A DNA stretch of 64,000 nucleotides from Sapria himalayana (taxonomy: Eukaryota > Streptophyta > Magnoliopsida > Malpighiales > Rafflesiaceae). The position numbers and the translations under genes were made by a program. Of the stretch, positions 12,401 through 27,400 are shown in pieces (the stretch's first letter is position 1; the number at the start of each line of letters is the position of its first letter). Under the pieces are notes generated by a model. That model saw only the letters and a program-made list of their open reading frames with translations. It was not told the origin of the DNA and searched no databases. The stretch covers positions 3,279,022-3,343,021 of the forward strand of contig JAREIK010002450.1 in assembly GCA_029783825.1 (NCBI GenBank). Direction: 5' to 3'.

Positions 12401-15400
12401 TTTCATTGGAATTGGGAATATTTAGCTCTTCCAATATGACTCAACATCATATTAAGTGAAATAATATCTTAGATGGAAATATAAGTATTTTAATACTGTC
12501 AAAAGAAGTTGTCAAAGAAGTAAAATAAGAGAAAAAGACATGTATATGATAATACATGTGACATAGAGTGTTGAATTTAATTTCTCTATTATTTTATGGG
12601 GAACGCTCTGAAGGCCAAGACTAGAAGGATCAGCTGTTATGAGCTAGACAAATTGACAACGGAAAGGATGTTAATTGATCTAAAATAAAGCTGGAGAATA
12701 AAACTCTAGCTTTTGATTGGCTGGTCTCTCCTTAGATCAAAGCTTAGAAAATAACTCTAAAAAATATTCAAATAATAATCTTATAATATATACATGCCAC
12801 TCTTATGTAATTAGCAAAAAGATTGAGGCAGCTCACATATTGGATGCTCTCATCAAATGATATAAAGAAAATATAAAGGATTAGGACAATCCACAAGTTG
12901 AGTGCTTCCATCAAACAATATAAAAAAATATAACAATTGAAAATTTGATAAACAATGACACTTTTCACTTGACTAAAACTTGATACCAATAACACCATGT
13001 CCATCACCTCAAATAGCATTTCAAATCTGCCAAAATTGCAGACAAAAAGAAATAGCCAAAGGCAAATATAAAATATCCATCTCATGTGCCTTTACTAATA
13101 GCATAAGTGAAGTGAATTGGTGACTTTTTAATTATGCTCAAATAATAATCCCCAAATATAATACATGCTGCCCTTATTTACTTGGCAAAAATGATTGTGG
13201 CGCCCACATGTTTGGTGCTCTCATCAAACAACATAAAGAAAATAAAAAGGATCGGGGTAGCCCACATGTTGTGTGCTCCCATCAAACAACATAAAAAAAA
13301 ATATAAAAGTTGAGCAGATCAAAATCTTTCCAGATTGCTTAAAACACGGGAAGATTTTTCCATTAAATGAATCCCTCAAACCTCTCTAGTTTCTCCTCTT
13401 TTACTTTTGTCGTATATCCACTAAGGCTTCTGGTTCCACAACTTGCTCTAGGTCTTTTGTAAGTTGTGGGGGCATCAATGAAGAAGAATGTGACGTCTTG
13501 TTTGCACTTCTTAACTGAGATATGTGAAAGATGGGGTGGATGGATGTAGTGGAAGGAAGCTCCAGCTTGTATGTCACAGCTTCTACTCATTGTAGGGCCC
13601 ATAAAACCTTACTATCAATTTCAAGTTGGATCAGGAGACCAAAAATATTTGTCTATAAGGCCTTAACTGAAAATTGTGTTACCCACCAAGAACTCATCCA
13701 ATCTTTTTTTATTATCCTCATTTTGTCATCTGTTGTTGTGCTTGCAAGAGGTGCATATGTAAGCTGCCTAAAACAACATTTACTCCAATAACTGATGCTA
13801 TATGAAAGATACTGTGGTAGCTTCAGGTATAACCCCTTTGAGTGTGGCACTGCTGTGCCACCGTGTTGTGTTGGACACGGCATGGGAACCAGCCGGCAGG
13901 CTCGGCATGGCAGGCCTGAATAATGCTAGGCTGTGCCGGACCATGCTTGGCCCGGAGCTGGCCATGCTGGTATGTTCTGGTTCAGGCTTTTCAGGGTGGT
14001 AACTGGTTTGGATAGGGCAAGGGGCAAGGGGCAAGGCATGATGCACGAGCTACAAGGAAGGTTTTTTTGTTCTTATCCTAAAATGTAGATCCTAAGATCT
14101 AAGATTGCCTAAGAGTAAGACCATTCATGACTTCAGTAAATATAATTTTATTTAATTAAAAATAAATGTGAAAATAAAATTAAAAAAATATTAAAATTTA
14201 AATTGAAAAAAATTGCAATGGCTAAAGTGCAATTCAATCAAATCTAATATTCAATATAATACATGTTGCATACATTATATATATTACATAAGTTATGAAT
14301 AAAGAAATCACAATACAATACACAAAAGTGTACAAATCTATATGAAAAATAGAATGACAAACAAACAAACAATAATATTGTACTATAGCACATTATATAT
14401 ATGACATGAATGATGGATAAAGAATCATTAATTAATAATAATCAATCGGTATTTATGGTATGTTACTTGTCATTTTTATTATTAACATAATCATATATCA
14501 CGTATTAGTAACTAATACATGACTTCAATATCATGTATGTATAATTTTAATAGTGTCTCATATTCATTAATAATTTTTTTAAATCTCATCGACAAAAATA
14601 TGTTGCCGAACATCTGTTATTTGCTAAGGATCCTAAAATATTTTAATGAATTTTTTATTTTTTTTTGTGAGAAAAATAATTTTTATTTTTGTCTATACTA
14701 GTTGCTTAATTATTTGACACATGCACCTAACATAATATACTTTACATAACTGTTTAATATTTATATTATATACTCATATGTGACAGAATCATCATGATAG
14801 TAAAAAATTTTAGAAAATTTTAATATCTTTTTATTAAGTTTAAATTTAAAGTATTTGTAGTGGGCGGTGAGATATACAAATGATATATCATCGTGACTAG
14901 TTCATATATCAGATGTCAAATATATCACTTCTAAATTTCTTAAATTTGTTAATTAGCTATCAAGTTAAGTTTGTCTTAGATCTAATGGATCATATTTTTT
15001 TAATATATTAATCGGCATGCTTCTTTAGATACTCATTCTCACATATACTTTTATATGTATATATATTTTTTATAATATATATATTGTGTTGGTTCTTCAT
15101 CGATACTTTAGAATTTTTAATTTTTATTATTTTAAAGTGTGTTCAAATTATTGATGTTTGTCTAATTTTTTATTTTTTAGATAACATATGAGTTTAGGTC
15201 GAGGTTGTTGGAATAATCATGATTTTCACTTCGGATCATTCACTACATTATTATTGTTATCTATATTTAGGTATATGTCAATTTGATATTTATTTTAATT
15301 AAATTTATTATGTGATTATTTTATATTTAGTTATATTATTTAAATAAAATACCAAAGTTATAAAAATAAATTAAGTTTTATGTACTAAAGTAGCATGGTA

Positions 15401-18400
15401 ACAAAAAAATTAAAAAGCTACTATCATACTCGCAAATCACTTCTTACGTCAATTTGATATTTATTTTAATTAAATTTATTATGTGATAATTTTTTGTTTA
15501 GTTATATTATTTAAATATAATATGAAAGTTATAAAAATAAATTATTAAATTCTATGTATTAAATTAGTACAGTGACAAAAAGATTAAAAAGTTATTATCA
15601 TACTCACAAATCACTTCTTTGTAAATTCTAACCTCCACAGTTGAGAGTCCACGTAACTAAGTTGCAGTGTTGCACTTGTAGTCGTGCATAGGTTGAGTAG
15701 CACATCTACACCAATTTGAATCATCTATCCCATTCTTGTATGCACAAGCGTTGAAGGTTGAATGCAAATTAAAGTAAAAAAATATAGTATATTGTACATG
15801 TAAATGTATGTCTAATATGTATATTATAAAATGATATACTAAATAAAAATAATACTACACTTAAAGTTAGAAGGCATAAATATGAGAAATTTAGAGAGTT
15901 AGAGAGAGATGAGAAGAAATTGAGAATGAATATTTAAATTTCTTATTATCTGTTTATAGAAAAAAAATTAATATTTATTAAAAAAATATTTTTTATTAAT
16001 TTTTAAAAAATTTTTTGGTTAGAACTATGACAGCCATCAGATTTTAGTATTTGTAGTCATTGGAATCAATCTGACGGCTATAAAAAATCAACTTAAATAA
16101 TATGTTTTTTTAATTAATGTTGTTGCATGAAAAACGTAATGGGTGGCTGGATGATGTGGCCTGCCAATTGCAATCGGCCACGCGATATGATTTTTTTAAA
16201 ACACCCATCCCATTGGGTGGTCACACGATGAGACATGACTTGTGACTTGAAACTCGACCGTATCCGGTTCTTGGTTCTTGGGCTGGTGTACTGTGCCACT
16301 GGCCCAATCACATGGGTGTGCCTGGCCTAACACAAGGCATGGCTCACACCAGCCCATCATAGCTCGAGCTATGCCATGGGGTAGCATGGTATGGGACTAG
16401 GCACGGTTCCAGACTGTGCTTGCCATACCAAACACGGCTGAATCGTGCCGTGTCATGGGTCATGCCCGAGCTGTACTTCCTGTTTGGCACCTTATCCATA
16501 AGCTAAAATGATATTGTTTACTTCATCTTATGCTTGTAGAATGCAACTAGTAAACGAAGGAGGTTAGGATTCCACCAAGATGGCCATACTTCAGCCAAGA
16601 AATTTAATCCTTAATCAACAATACTTTTATACTATGTTGGAATGTAAAACAAAAATGCTACAAACTCAATAACACACACACTCAAAACTCATATTAATAG
16701 TGTTCTTATATAAACAATATAATAAAATTTTAAAGTCTCAGTAGCTATAGTTTGATATTTTCTAAATATAAGATTATTTTTTAGAAAAATCTAAAAATTT
16801 ATAATAAATATTTCATTTATGTAAGTTAGTGTCCAATAAAATTATAAATAATTAAATAATTAACAATGATCATTATCTCTAAAAACCCTTTAAAGTCTAG
16901 ATAAATAAAAAATATTTATGAAATAATTTATTATATTATAATATATTTTATTATAATATTTGTGTATTCATGTATTTTAAAATCTATGAAATGATTTATT
17001 ATATTGATGATATATAATATTTTTTGTCTGATAATTAAAAAAATATTAAGTTTTTTAATATTTCTCATATATTTGTTAAATTGATGGAACATGCTAATTG
17101 AAAAATTAATTTCTTACTAAATTAGTGTTTCAATTGACATGTTCCAACGATTCAAAATTAGCAAAATTAATTATTCTATATTTTAGTAGGATATAATCAT
17201 TGATGATTGTACATCATCACCAGTAATAATATTATTATTATTTATCAACACAAATTAGTAAAAGAAAAATTATACCTTTAGAAATTTTACTATAAAAGAA
17301 TGAAAATTCAGAAATACATATGTACAATCTAAAAGAAGTTATTATTATAGAAAATTAGTTAAACAATGTTTGGTTTGTTGTTTTAAATTTTTTTTATTTT
17401 ATTTTACTATATTATATTATGGATGATAACTCTCATTTTGTGGGTTGCTCGAATTTGGTTGGCTCAATATAAAAGGATCTTTTTAGTGAACATTTATTTT
17501 ATTGAGTATATATTGATATTTTATTATTGTTTGTGGCTTAATTTTAATATTATATTAGAGCCAAAATCTTAGTGAGTGCAAACACAATGGATGTGTGTGT
17601 AACATAAGCTAAATGGTGTTGTGAAATGCCTATGTAGAAGGCACATGAGAATTGTGCCTCCCCTCTTATTTTTTGGCTTTTGCATGTAGGGTATTAGAGT
17701 AGAATATTATTTTGTTATAGTATTATAGTAGGTTTTGAACAAGCAATTAGTGTGGTACTAACATAAGATGGAAAAGCATGCCAAAATTGTGCATAATTGG
17801 CACTTGAAGGAAAAAAAATAGAGGGGGGACATAAATTTTGTGTTGTATTTTTTGAGTGACACTAATCCATTGTTGGTTTCAATTTGAGAGAGTTATGCAT
17901 GATGTTAGTATGCAGATATATGAGATTATTTTTATTACGCACATATTGTATTAGAGGTGTCAAACGGGCCGGCCCAGCACGGCACGGCCCGTTTTTCACG
18001 TGCCCAGCCGTGCTACCGTGCCGTGCCGGGCACGGCACGGTTTTTTAAATTCGGGCACGGCACGGCCCGTGGGCACGGCAAGGCCGTGCCGTGCCGGCCC
18101 GCTCGGGCACGGGCGCACGGCAAGGCAGGGCAGGCGGGGCGGGGCGGGTCGGGTCTGTTTGGACCCGACCCGCGGTCTTTTTACCGGGGGCGGGGCCCGG
18201 TTGGGTCACGAGTCACGACTCAGTGAGTCGTGACCGTGAGTCGTGACTCACGACGCAAGCACGCGTGCCGGTGTGCCGTGCCAAGGCACGAGCCGTGCCG
18301 GGCCAGGCACGGCACTGCTCGTGCCAGGCACGGCACGGCACTGCTCGTGCCAGGCACGGCACGGCACTGCTCGTGCCAGGCACGGCACGGCACTGCTCGT

Positions 18401-21400
18401 GCCAGGCACGGCACGGCACTGCTCGTGCCAGGCACGGCACGGCACGTGCTTTGTTCGCCCGGGCACGGCACGGGCCCGGGCATGTTTTTTGATCGTGCCG
18501 TGCCTCGTGCTGGGCCGGGCCAGCCCGGCACGTTTGACACCTCTATATTGTATGAAGTAAAAATGTAACAATAAAAAGTGTTGTCAATTATTTTTAGATA
18601 AAAGACTGAGAGTGTTACAAAGTATTTAAAGGGATATGTTGACAACCAGATCAATTTGAGGATTCTCATAATAAAGTTCATTTATGGTGGTACTAGAGAA
18701 GAGCATACAAACATTTTTTCTAAAGTAATAACAAATACTTAATATAATTTGTGTACTACTTATTTTGTTATTTATACTAATCTTATATTCTTGAATTTTT
18801 GATAAATGAGTTAATACCCACATCACTCATAATCATTCTTTTTTAATTATTATTTTTTATTCCTTGAATATTTTGGTTGTCAATAATAATATTTTTAAAG
18901 TTATTGAATATGATAATATTTAATTTTAATTTTTTATTTCTTATACATATTTTGTTTATTTTTGATTATTCTATCAATCTTCTTTTTATTATTATCTTTC
19001 TAAACAATTTAATTTTGATTTTTTTGTATAGGTATTTATTTATATGATCAAGAGAGATTTTATATGAATTTGAGTGAGTTATAGTATATGTTTATTTTAA
19101 TGATAGAAACTCCTACCAATATAATATCTCATATTAGGTTCTTGAATTATTTATAAAAGAGGTAATACCCACATTACTCATAATTATTTTCTTTTAAATA
19201 TTTTTTTTATTCTTTAAATATTTTAGTAGTCAATAATAATTATTTAAAAGTTATTAGGTATGATACTATTTAATTTGTTTTCTTATTTTTTATGAATGTT
19301 TTGTTTATTTATGATTATTATGTTATTTTTTTATAATTATCTTTGTTTATATGATCAAAATAATATGAGTAACACTTTGAATATTTTGTAATTATTTTTT
19401 TAAACAATTTAATTCTGATTTTATTTTTTTGTTGATATTTATTTATATGATCAAAATAATATGAACACTTCTTTTTGGGTTTGAGCTAGAGGTGTCAAAT
19501 GGGTTGGGGCACGGCACGCGTGACCACACTCCAAACATGGTCACAACGAGCTGACACTCGATGGCCGAGGCTTGCTGAGCCTTGAAAGGGCGAAGACGTT
19601 CGGCAACACGCTGCCAAAACCCTAATTTTTAAAAAAATTTAGAGTTTTGGCCCGATGCAAATTGGGCCTAACCCAACGGATTTTGGGCCGCATGCTCATA
19701 TTGGGCCTGACCTCTACAGAATCGTGTTGGGCCAGGCATGGTAGCTCTGTTGGGCAGCCTAAAATCGGGTCAGACCAGCACGATCCGTTTGATACCTCTA
19801 GTTTGAGCGGGATGTAATATATGCTTTATTTTTTATGATATGATCTTCTACTAAGTACTTGAGTGTGCTAGATAATTTGTCTGTGCATTCTCAACTCGAT
19901 CACTTATTACTTGTCAAGTTAAGTATATTTTATCTTACTCTTAAAAGTATTTTTATCTTAGAGTATGAAATATATCAACTAAGAAAGTATATCAAAATTT
20001 TTTATAAATAATGATACCTTAATGTGAGTAAGGACTGATTTGATTTGATACTCAAATATATAAATACCTAATAGAGATTTAATAAAATAATAAAAATACT
20101 AAAATGCATAATTTTTTAAATATGTTACAATTTTTTTTTGTTATTTTATAAAATAATTAAAAATTAATTTAATAAAAATATTTACAAAAATAAAAAGCTT
20201 CAATTCATTATAATATATATCATATAATTTTGGTACTTATCATATTGATTACTGGATCATATATCAGATTTTTTGTACTAACATGTTATTAAAATAACTT
20301 TGTAGAAAGAAAAAATAATTATAAAATTGGTATAGCTCGTACACTCCTATTTGATCGGAGTATTCCAAAGTATTTTTGGTGAGATGCGATGTTAATTGCA
20401 AACAAACAATCAAATAAAATTTTTTTATTATTTCTTAGTATCTTTTCATATCCTAAATTATAAATAGAAATTATTTAGCTTGTTTCTCAAAATTTCTTAG
20501 AATACTTTTGTTATTCATGGGTTCTTCCTAAGACAATATAATATGATATTTAAGGTATTATAGTATGTCTTTATTAGTTATTTTAGTAATTAAAAATTGT
20601 ATGTGTTCGTTACAAGAGTCATGTGGAATTTTAATATATGCTGATATTATTTTTTTTTAGTAGGACTCGTCTCTAAGTTAGACTAGAAGAGTAAAATTCA
20701 ATGATACATTTGAAACTATTATTTTTTTGTACTCTATTGTTCTATTTAGATCTCCTGTTTGAGAGTTATTCATTGATTATATTTTAGCTTATTGGTTCAC
20801 AATATGATGATCTTCATATTATGTTATCATATGTTTCACAAGAGAATGAATTTTCTCAAGTACATATGACACAATTTGCTGTAAGTCTTCTCTAGTTTAG
20901 ACTAATGATAAGTTGATAACTATGAGACTTATTTATCTATGACTTAAAGTGCATACTACGATCATGTATTGGCCCTTCATATTTTGTTTTTTTGATTACT
21001 ATTTGAAAGGGATAAATGAGTTGTACTCAGTATTTAATTTCACATATTTTGTCATACTTAATTTTTTTTTCTTTATTTTTTTTCTTGATTCTACTAATAT
21101 ATCAAAGTCTTCTTTTGAGATATTATGTCATATATGATAATGTCAGATCATGATTGAAAAGATAAATATTCTTTATTTTAATAAGACTTGATAACTAATA
21201 TCATAATCTTTTAAAAAAATTATTGGCTGCAAGTGTGTGTTAAATATAAACACAAGTGTATGTGAGAAGGTAGGTAGCCATAAGATAAAACTTATAGTGA
21301 GAAAGTTTACTCAGATTTTAATATAGTTTACTATGTATTTATTTTTAGTCATTAAAAATAATTTTTGTACGAATTTTTATTTAACTAGCAACATCTCATA

Positions 21401-24400
21401 GATGAAGATTATACTAGCTAAATATAAAAAATATTTTTTTTCGCAATGACCTAAGTTGAATGTGCATATGAAATAACCATTTAGATTTGGTGCAATATAA
21501 TCAAACATATTTTTTAGATTATGAAATATATTATATGACTTAAAATAATTTTATTAAAAGTTTATTTTATGAGATTTTACATATAGTTATCGTGTTTGAT
21601 CTATACACATGTATTATATATTATTCTTTATTTTTTTGAATCAGTTTTGATGGCAAATTAATTTTGTTTATTGTGTATGTGAATAATATTTTAATTATAA
21701 GAGATTATAAATTGTGAATCACATAATTTAAGAAGTATATTCAATCATAATTTAAAACCTAAAATCTGGATATATCTATATGCTTTTTAGGATAAATGTT
21801 ACATAATCGAGGAAAAAAAATTATTATCCTAGATGAGATGTTTTAATTGATACTCTTATTGATATTAAACTTTTGAGTTGTAGTACAACAAATCAGCCAT
21901 CATACATATTAATGAAGGGTTCAAATATGTTTAATTTATTTTTTTAAAAAGTTTGATATTTTTGATATTTATGCTCCAACTTGATATTCTTAATTTATTT
22001 TTTTGTGATATCTTATTTATATATATATAATATTATAAATAAGACAACTCAACTAATGGATTATCCTAATACAAAGTCTACAATATATTAACACCCTATG
22101 TACTCTTTCTATATATAGTGAGTTTCTATTGATGGTTTGTTAGATTTTTGGCCTAATTTTTCAAGATAAACATACACACACATTTGAAGTGAAAATATGA
22201 GCACCCCATATGATTACATCTTTTATCACTATGAGCACTCTACTACCTATCTAATATAAGAAGATATAAGGTTGAAAATGAAAAAAAAATTGGAGTACTC
22301 TCATTTACTCTCAGTATTCCAATGTGCGAAGGAAGAAATATATAATATTCAAAAGTCAAACTTTTTCTGCAATTTCTTTATCAGGTCAGTCATCACCCCA
22401 TGATTATTGCATATCATTGTGATGGCATGGGATGGAAATTGTGGGGAGATAGCAACCTGAAAAGCAAGTTTTGGGGAAGATCAATTCAGTTAGATCCTGT
22501 TGGTATCTTGACATTGGAGTTCAATGATGGGGAAGTTTTCCAATGGAGTAAGGTATGAATATGGTATTTAATCTATCTTGTTTTCCTGTCTTATTTTCCC
22601 GGTATAGCTTATTGATTTTGAATATCAGGTTACGACATCAATATACAATATAATATTGGGAAAGTTGTATTGTGATCACTATGGTACAATGCTAATAAAG
22701 GGGAATCAAGAATACTCTTGTAAATTGAAATTTAAGGAGATGTCTGTTATTGATCGCAATCCTCACCAGGTTTGGCTATGCTTTGAGCATGAGAAAATTA
22801 TTCTTTGTAATTTGCTTCTTTTTTGCCACAAATGCACTTTTTGCACACTCAAGGATGTAGAGAATGAATTGATACAACTACATGAAACCCAAAGTAAATT
22901 ATTGGTTGATATTTGTTTCAATGACTTTTACTTTTCTTTTTTTGTTTATGATATGAGTACCCAATCTTTGGGTTGCCCTTGTATATATATTTTTGTTATT
23001 ATATAAGGATTAGGATTTTTATAATGTAATGAGTGATGTATTATATTTTTTCATTCTATGGATTTTATTTTCACATGGTATCAATGGGTGACTGCAAACC
23101 ATAGAAGTGTGAATATACAATGTGTATTAAGTTGATTTACATTATGTGGATGTGATGATTGTTTGGTGATGATGAAAACCCATTGCTAGCATTGTGTAGG
23201 GTGTGCGACATTGATGGCCATTGCATTGATGTGAATGATAGTGCGTGGGCAAAATGTGTGGTATTCAATGAAAAAGTGTATGCAACATGTATCAACAACA
23301 CATAGAATGTTGATCGTGTAGTGGATGTAGTGGACGATGTTCAATGGGGGTAGTAGTGCACATTGCGTGGTGTCATGTATTGCACAATGAGAGTAGTGTC
23401 GAAAAAAAAATTGAAAATAGTGTGTGTATTAATTATATTGTGCATTGTGGCGTGGTTCACATATAAATTTGATGGTGATAGAGTCAAAATTTTTGTAATT
23501 ATTTTTTGAAACTCGAGTAATGAAATTACACATAATAGGCTATTGAAGTTTGAATGTAATTTTTTGGTGAGAGGAAATTTGACTACCTGATGAATGAGCC
23601 TTTTAGAGATAAGAAAAATGTGGGCTAGTTATAAATTGATTATTGATTGTTTGTTTCCATATGGTGATATAGTGAGGCAAATTTGACAACTATGTTTTTA
23701 TTTTTCACAATGTATAAGATATTATGAAAGCTAGTAATATTGTAATTTGTATCACAAACTACAAATATATATGATATTGTTTTTTACCTTGTAGGATCGA
23801 GATTATATGAGCCTAGTGATAATTCTTATCACTTCTTATTTTACTTGTCTCATATAGTTTGTTTTGTAGTTTATGGAGTATTCCTCATTGAGATGAATGT
23901 AATTGATGGAACAACTTGTTAGCATATTGTTCTTATACTCACTACCTAGTAATTTCGCATATTATAAGTGATCCTATCTTTTTCTTTAGAGCAGAGATTA
24001 ATCATCAGACAATTCAATATATGCAAGTAAGATTGATCTATTAGAGAGATATCTCAAAGAACATATCATTGAGATAAAGAGAGTAATAGTTTTAATAGAT
24101 GCAAATATTGGAAATTCTTAGTAAAGTGCACATGTTGTATAAAATGTGATCACATTAGAGAGAGTTATCTGGAGTTAGGCTTGCCTCAGGCATGCCTAGC
24201 AAGGAAGCACGGTCACAGCTCCCTGCAGCCGTGTCCACGTGTCCGACACCTGGACACGTGGACACGACACGGATACGGCACGGATACGTGTTCGATACGT
24301 CATGTGGCATATAATTGTACAATCTATATCCGATACGCCACATGGCGTATCTGATGGTTGCGTCGGCAGCCGTATCCATGTCTATAGTGCCCGACGTCTG

Positions 24401-27400
24401 ACGACGTCGGTGGTTAACGTTGGCCACTGGCAGGGAGCGGGCGCAATTTGAGGGAGAGGCAGGAGCGAGCGCGATTTGAGGGGAGAGGAAGGGCGGCATG
24501 ATTTGAGGGAAGAGGAAGGGGCGGCATGATTTGAGGGGAGAGGCAGGGGCGGCACGATATGAGGGGAGATGCAGGGGCGGGCATGTTTGAGGGGAGAGAC
24601 AGGGGCAGGCGGGTGTGATTGAGGTGAGAGGGGCGGGCAGGCGTGATTGAGGGGAGAGGCAAGGGGCGGGCGGGCGTGATTGAGGGGGAGAGGCAGGGGC
24701 GGGCGAGCGTGCTTGAGGGGAGAGGCAGGGGCATAAAATAAAATATTTTTATAAAATAAAATAAAAAATATATATTTTTATAAAATATAATTATAAAATA
24801 TTATTTTATAAAATAAAATAAATATAAATATTATCTTATAAAATAAAATAAATATAAATATTATCTTATAAAATAAAATAAAATAAAATATTTTTATTTT
24901 ATAAAATAAATAATATATATTTATTATATATAATAAAATATTTTAATTTAATTTAATTTAATAATTATTATAAAATACCTAATATTTATAATTAATAATT
25001 TTTATTTTTATTTTTATTTTTAATTTTTTATTAAGCTGTATCCTAGCCGTATTCGTATCCTAGTTTTTTAGAATTTACCGTGTCCCCGTATTCTACCGTG
25101 TCGTATCCCCGTGTCCGTGTCTGTGTCCGTGCTTCTTAGATGCCTAGAACCTAGGCAAAAGCACCTCGCTTTGCCTCGCCTCAAGCATCATTTCCTTACA
25201 TAATATATTATTCCTGAAATTCCCCACCAATTAATTAATCACAAAGTCCTTATTTTCAATTATTATATATAATATATTTGATATCTTAGAATTTTATTTG
25301 TTTGATTGTTGAATTTTTATTATTTTGTTTTAAAATTTTAAATATTTTTGATGATATAAAATATAATAATATTTAATTTTATGTTTACCTTCTTTTACTT
25401 AATTGTATTTTGTTAACATTTAAAAATTATATATAATGTTTAGTGAATATGTGTGTGTGTGTGTGTGTGTGGGTGTGTTAGATAGAGTATGTCTTATAAA
25501 AAAAAGTATGTCTTACTGCGCCTTGCATCTCGAGATCTCAAAAATTTTAGCGTCTCAGTATACCTTTCATCTTAAATAACCGAGTACTATAAATTACTGA
25601 GAGAGATATAATCTACCAGATCAATCTTTGGGTCCTTACAACTTCTTTCATCTTGATTCTTACTAAAGGGGAATATGTAGAATTTCTCATTAATAAGGTA
25701 ACAATAGATATTTCATATCTATTAGGTATTATAATTCTCGTGATTTTTCTTCTCATTTAGGCTCATAATTTATTGATTTATGGACTAACAGTTATATCAC
25801 ATATAATTATTCATTGTTTATGAGTACTTGATATGTAGACTTCCACAATCCATATATATAATTGATATAAGTTTCAAAATAGTTTTTTATAGTTAATGAT
25901 TTCTTTTCTTTTCGCCACTCATATGCTTTTCTCCCTCTCGAAATTCATAAGGGTCCAAATCCTAATTGACCCTCTTGCACATGGTATAGAGCTTTTTTGG
26001 TGAAGTAACTTTGGTTCACTTGGCATGAGATGGTGATGCAACTTTTGTGAGTGTTGGTGAAGAGGTTTGCCAATGGTTTCCATTGGTCATGGTGTTGCTA
26101 GTTTTTGGATAGTGTTTGACAATAATTTTCTTTTGTTTCCAAATATGTGCTTAAGTAATTGCAACCTTTGAATGTCAAACGACCTTATTTGGGTGTTCAT
26201 TTCAAGATTTTGTGGTCTCAATGGCGACCCCCATGATGATTCATATGTTGGTGCTTATACAAAACCATCGCAGAGTTGGTAAAGCCTCAATTAAGGATTG
26301 TGAGGTGCTTAGACCAATGTGAGTACTTGTTTTTTTCATTTTTGGCATGGAGACGTGTAGGTTGTAGTGTTTTTTGTATGTTTTGTACTTTGAAAAAGTT
26401 GGTTGTGTGGAAATATATTATCCGTGTGGGCAAATGCGCATGTATGATTGCCATAATGTATTATATATAAGGGATAACGATAATTAGCTCTTGATCATTA
26501 AGGATAACTCAATAAAAATTGTGAATGAACACATTCATTATAGTATATTTTGGTCAAGATTTAGTTAGTGAACCAAGAATGCTGAGATACTTATTGAATG
26601 TGTTACTTGAGGTCGAGTCATTTGATTGAGTAATGAGTGGTGCACGATTATTATTGCATCTATGCCAGTCATTCAACCTGAGTGTGTCCAATATATTTAG
26701 TTATTGTAATACATGCAAATAGATTTGAGATTTAGCTCGCTCAATATACTCATTGGTGATGTATTGGGGCTCAAAGGCTGGGCAATAGACTGCTAGTCCT
26801 TTCATATGTACACATACCGGCCTAAATAATTTTATGTAGGAGTATTCCAAACTATTTTTCATGAATGCCATTAGCTTCAATTATAATATTCTTATTTTTT
26901 GTGAATGTCTTCACATCATCTTTGTTAAGATTTTTGAGTCATAAATGTAAGAGTCAATACAAACACATGCAACATGTGATCATACTCTTTATTTCCTTTT
27001 TGAAGTATAATATTTGTAATATTATCAATATCATCGTTGTATGGGTTATGCAGCAATACAATAATAATGTTAAGTCTTTTCTTTTAACATAATTTATATG
27101 TACTAAATTTTTGTTATAATTTATTTTTTGTATGTTACTTTATTAAGCAACAAGATTGTGATATTATTTTTTCTTTTTGTTGTGTCCTTATACAGGATTA
27201 TCAAACAATGCACGTGGCTTCCTTAATATTGAGCTAAATGGATTATTTATATATTTTCTCCATTCATAGGAGTTTCTCTAGTATTTGCCTATTATTGATC
27301 AACTTCTAATACACTCTCGGTTGAGATATTTATCATTGATTAAACTTAAAAAAAAAAATTGAGCTGCACATCAAATGAGCAACATGTATTGATTATGAAA

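Larger units (their letters stand above)
9446..22384 (+). other. ORP intron A/B (12.9 kb), repeat-filled
   Basis: Starts with GTTGGT and ends with TCAG. It contains a decayed family 1 element (10516-11057), a direct-repeat pair (12764-13310), a full-length but decayed hAT copy (13820-16497) and two family 1 elements with target duplications (17952-18545, 19487-19800). It also holds a 351-bp tandem duplication (18812-19478). The stretches 9446-10507, 11060-12760, 16500-17943 and 19810-22384 are AT-rich with no recognised gene. An isolated tattatattagagcc near 17550 resembles a copia primer site but has no supporting LTR. Confidence 0.8.
24160..25584. mobile_element. family 3 hAT-type element interrupted by a family 2 element
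   Basis: Left arm 24160-24199 (gagAGTTATCTGGAG...CTCAGGCATGCCTAG) and right arm 25140-25584 (...GCCTTGCATCTC...CTTAAATAACCGAG) resemble the ends of the 36455-37801 element. The interruption at 24200-25139 has its own target duplication. The outer target duplication is not recognisable. Confidence 0.55.

Noticed and set aside
17952..18545. GC-rich islands as horizontally acquired DNA or promoter CpG islands
   Set aside because: They have hAT-type inverted ends and 8-bp target duplications and recur many times, which explains the composition.
18213..18571. Long overlapping open frames on both strands (up to 153 codons)
   Set aside because: They fall within a GC-rich MITE built from GGCACG repeats; all frames stay open through composition and the peptides are repeats of [11 protein letters not shown] type.
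22656..23006. Independent 116-codon gene starting [10 protein letters not shown]
   Set aside because: The first 38 codons are ORP exon C; the rest reads into intron after a GT donor at 22770.
23077..25995. A complete copia element between primer-site-like words at 23077 and 25983
   Set aside because: Only short tRNA-Met-complement-like words were seen; no matching LTR pair or pol frame could be read between them.
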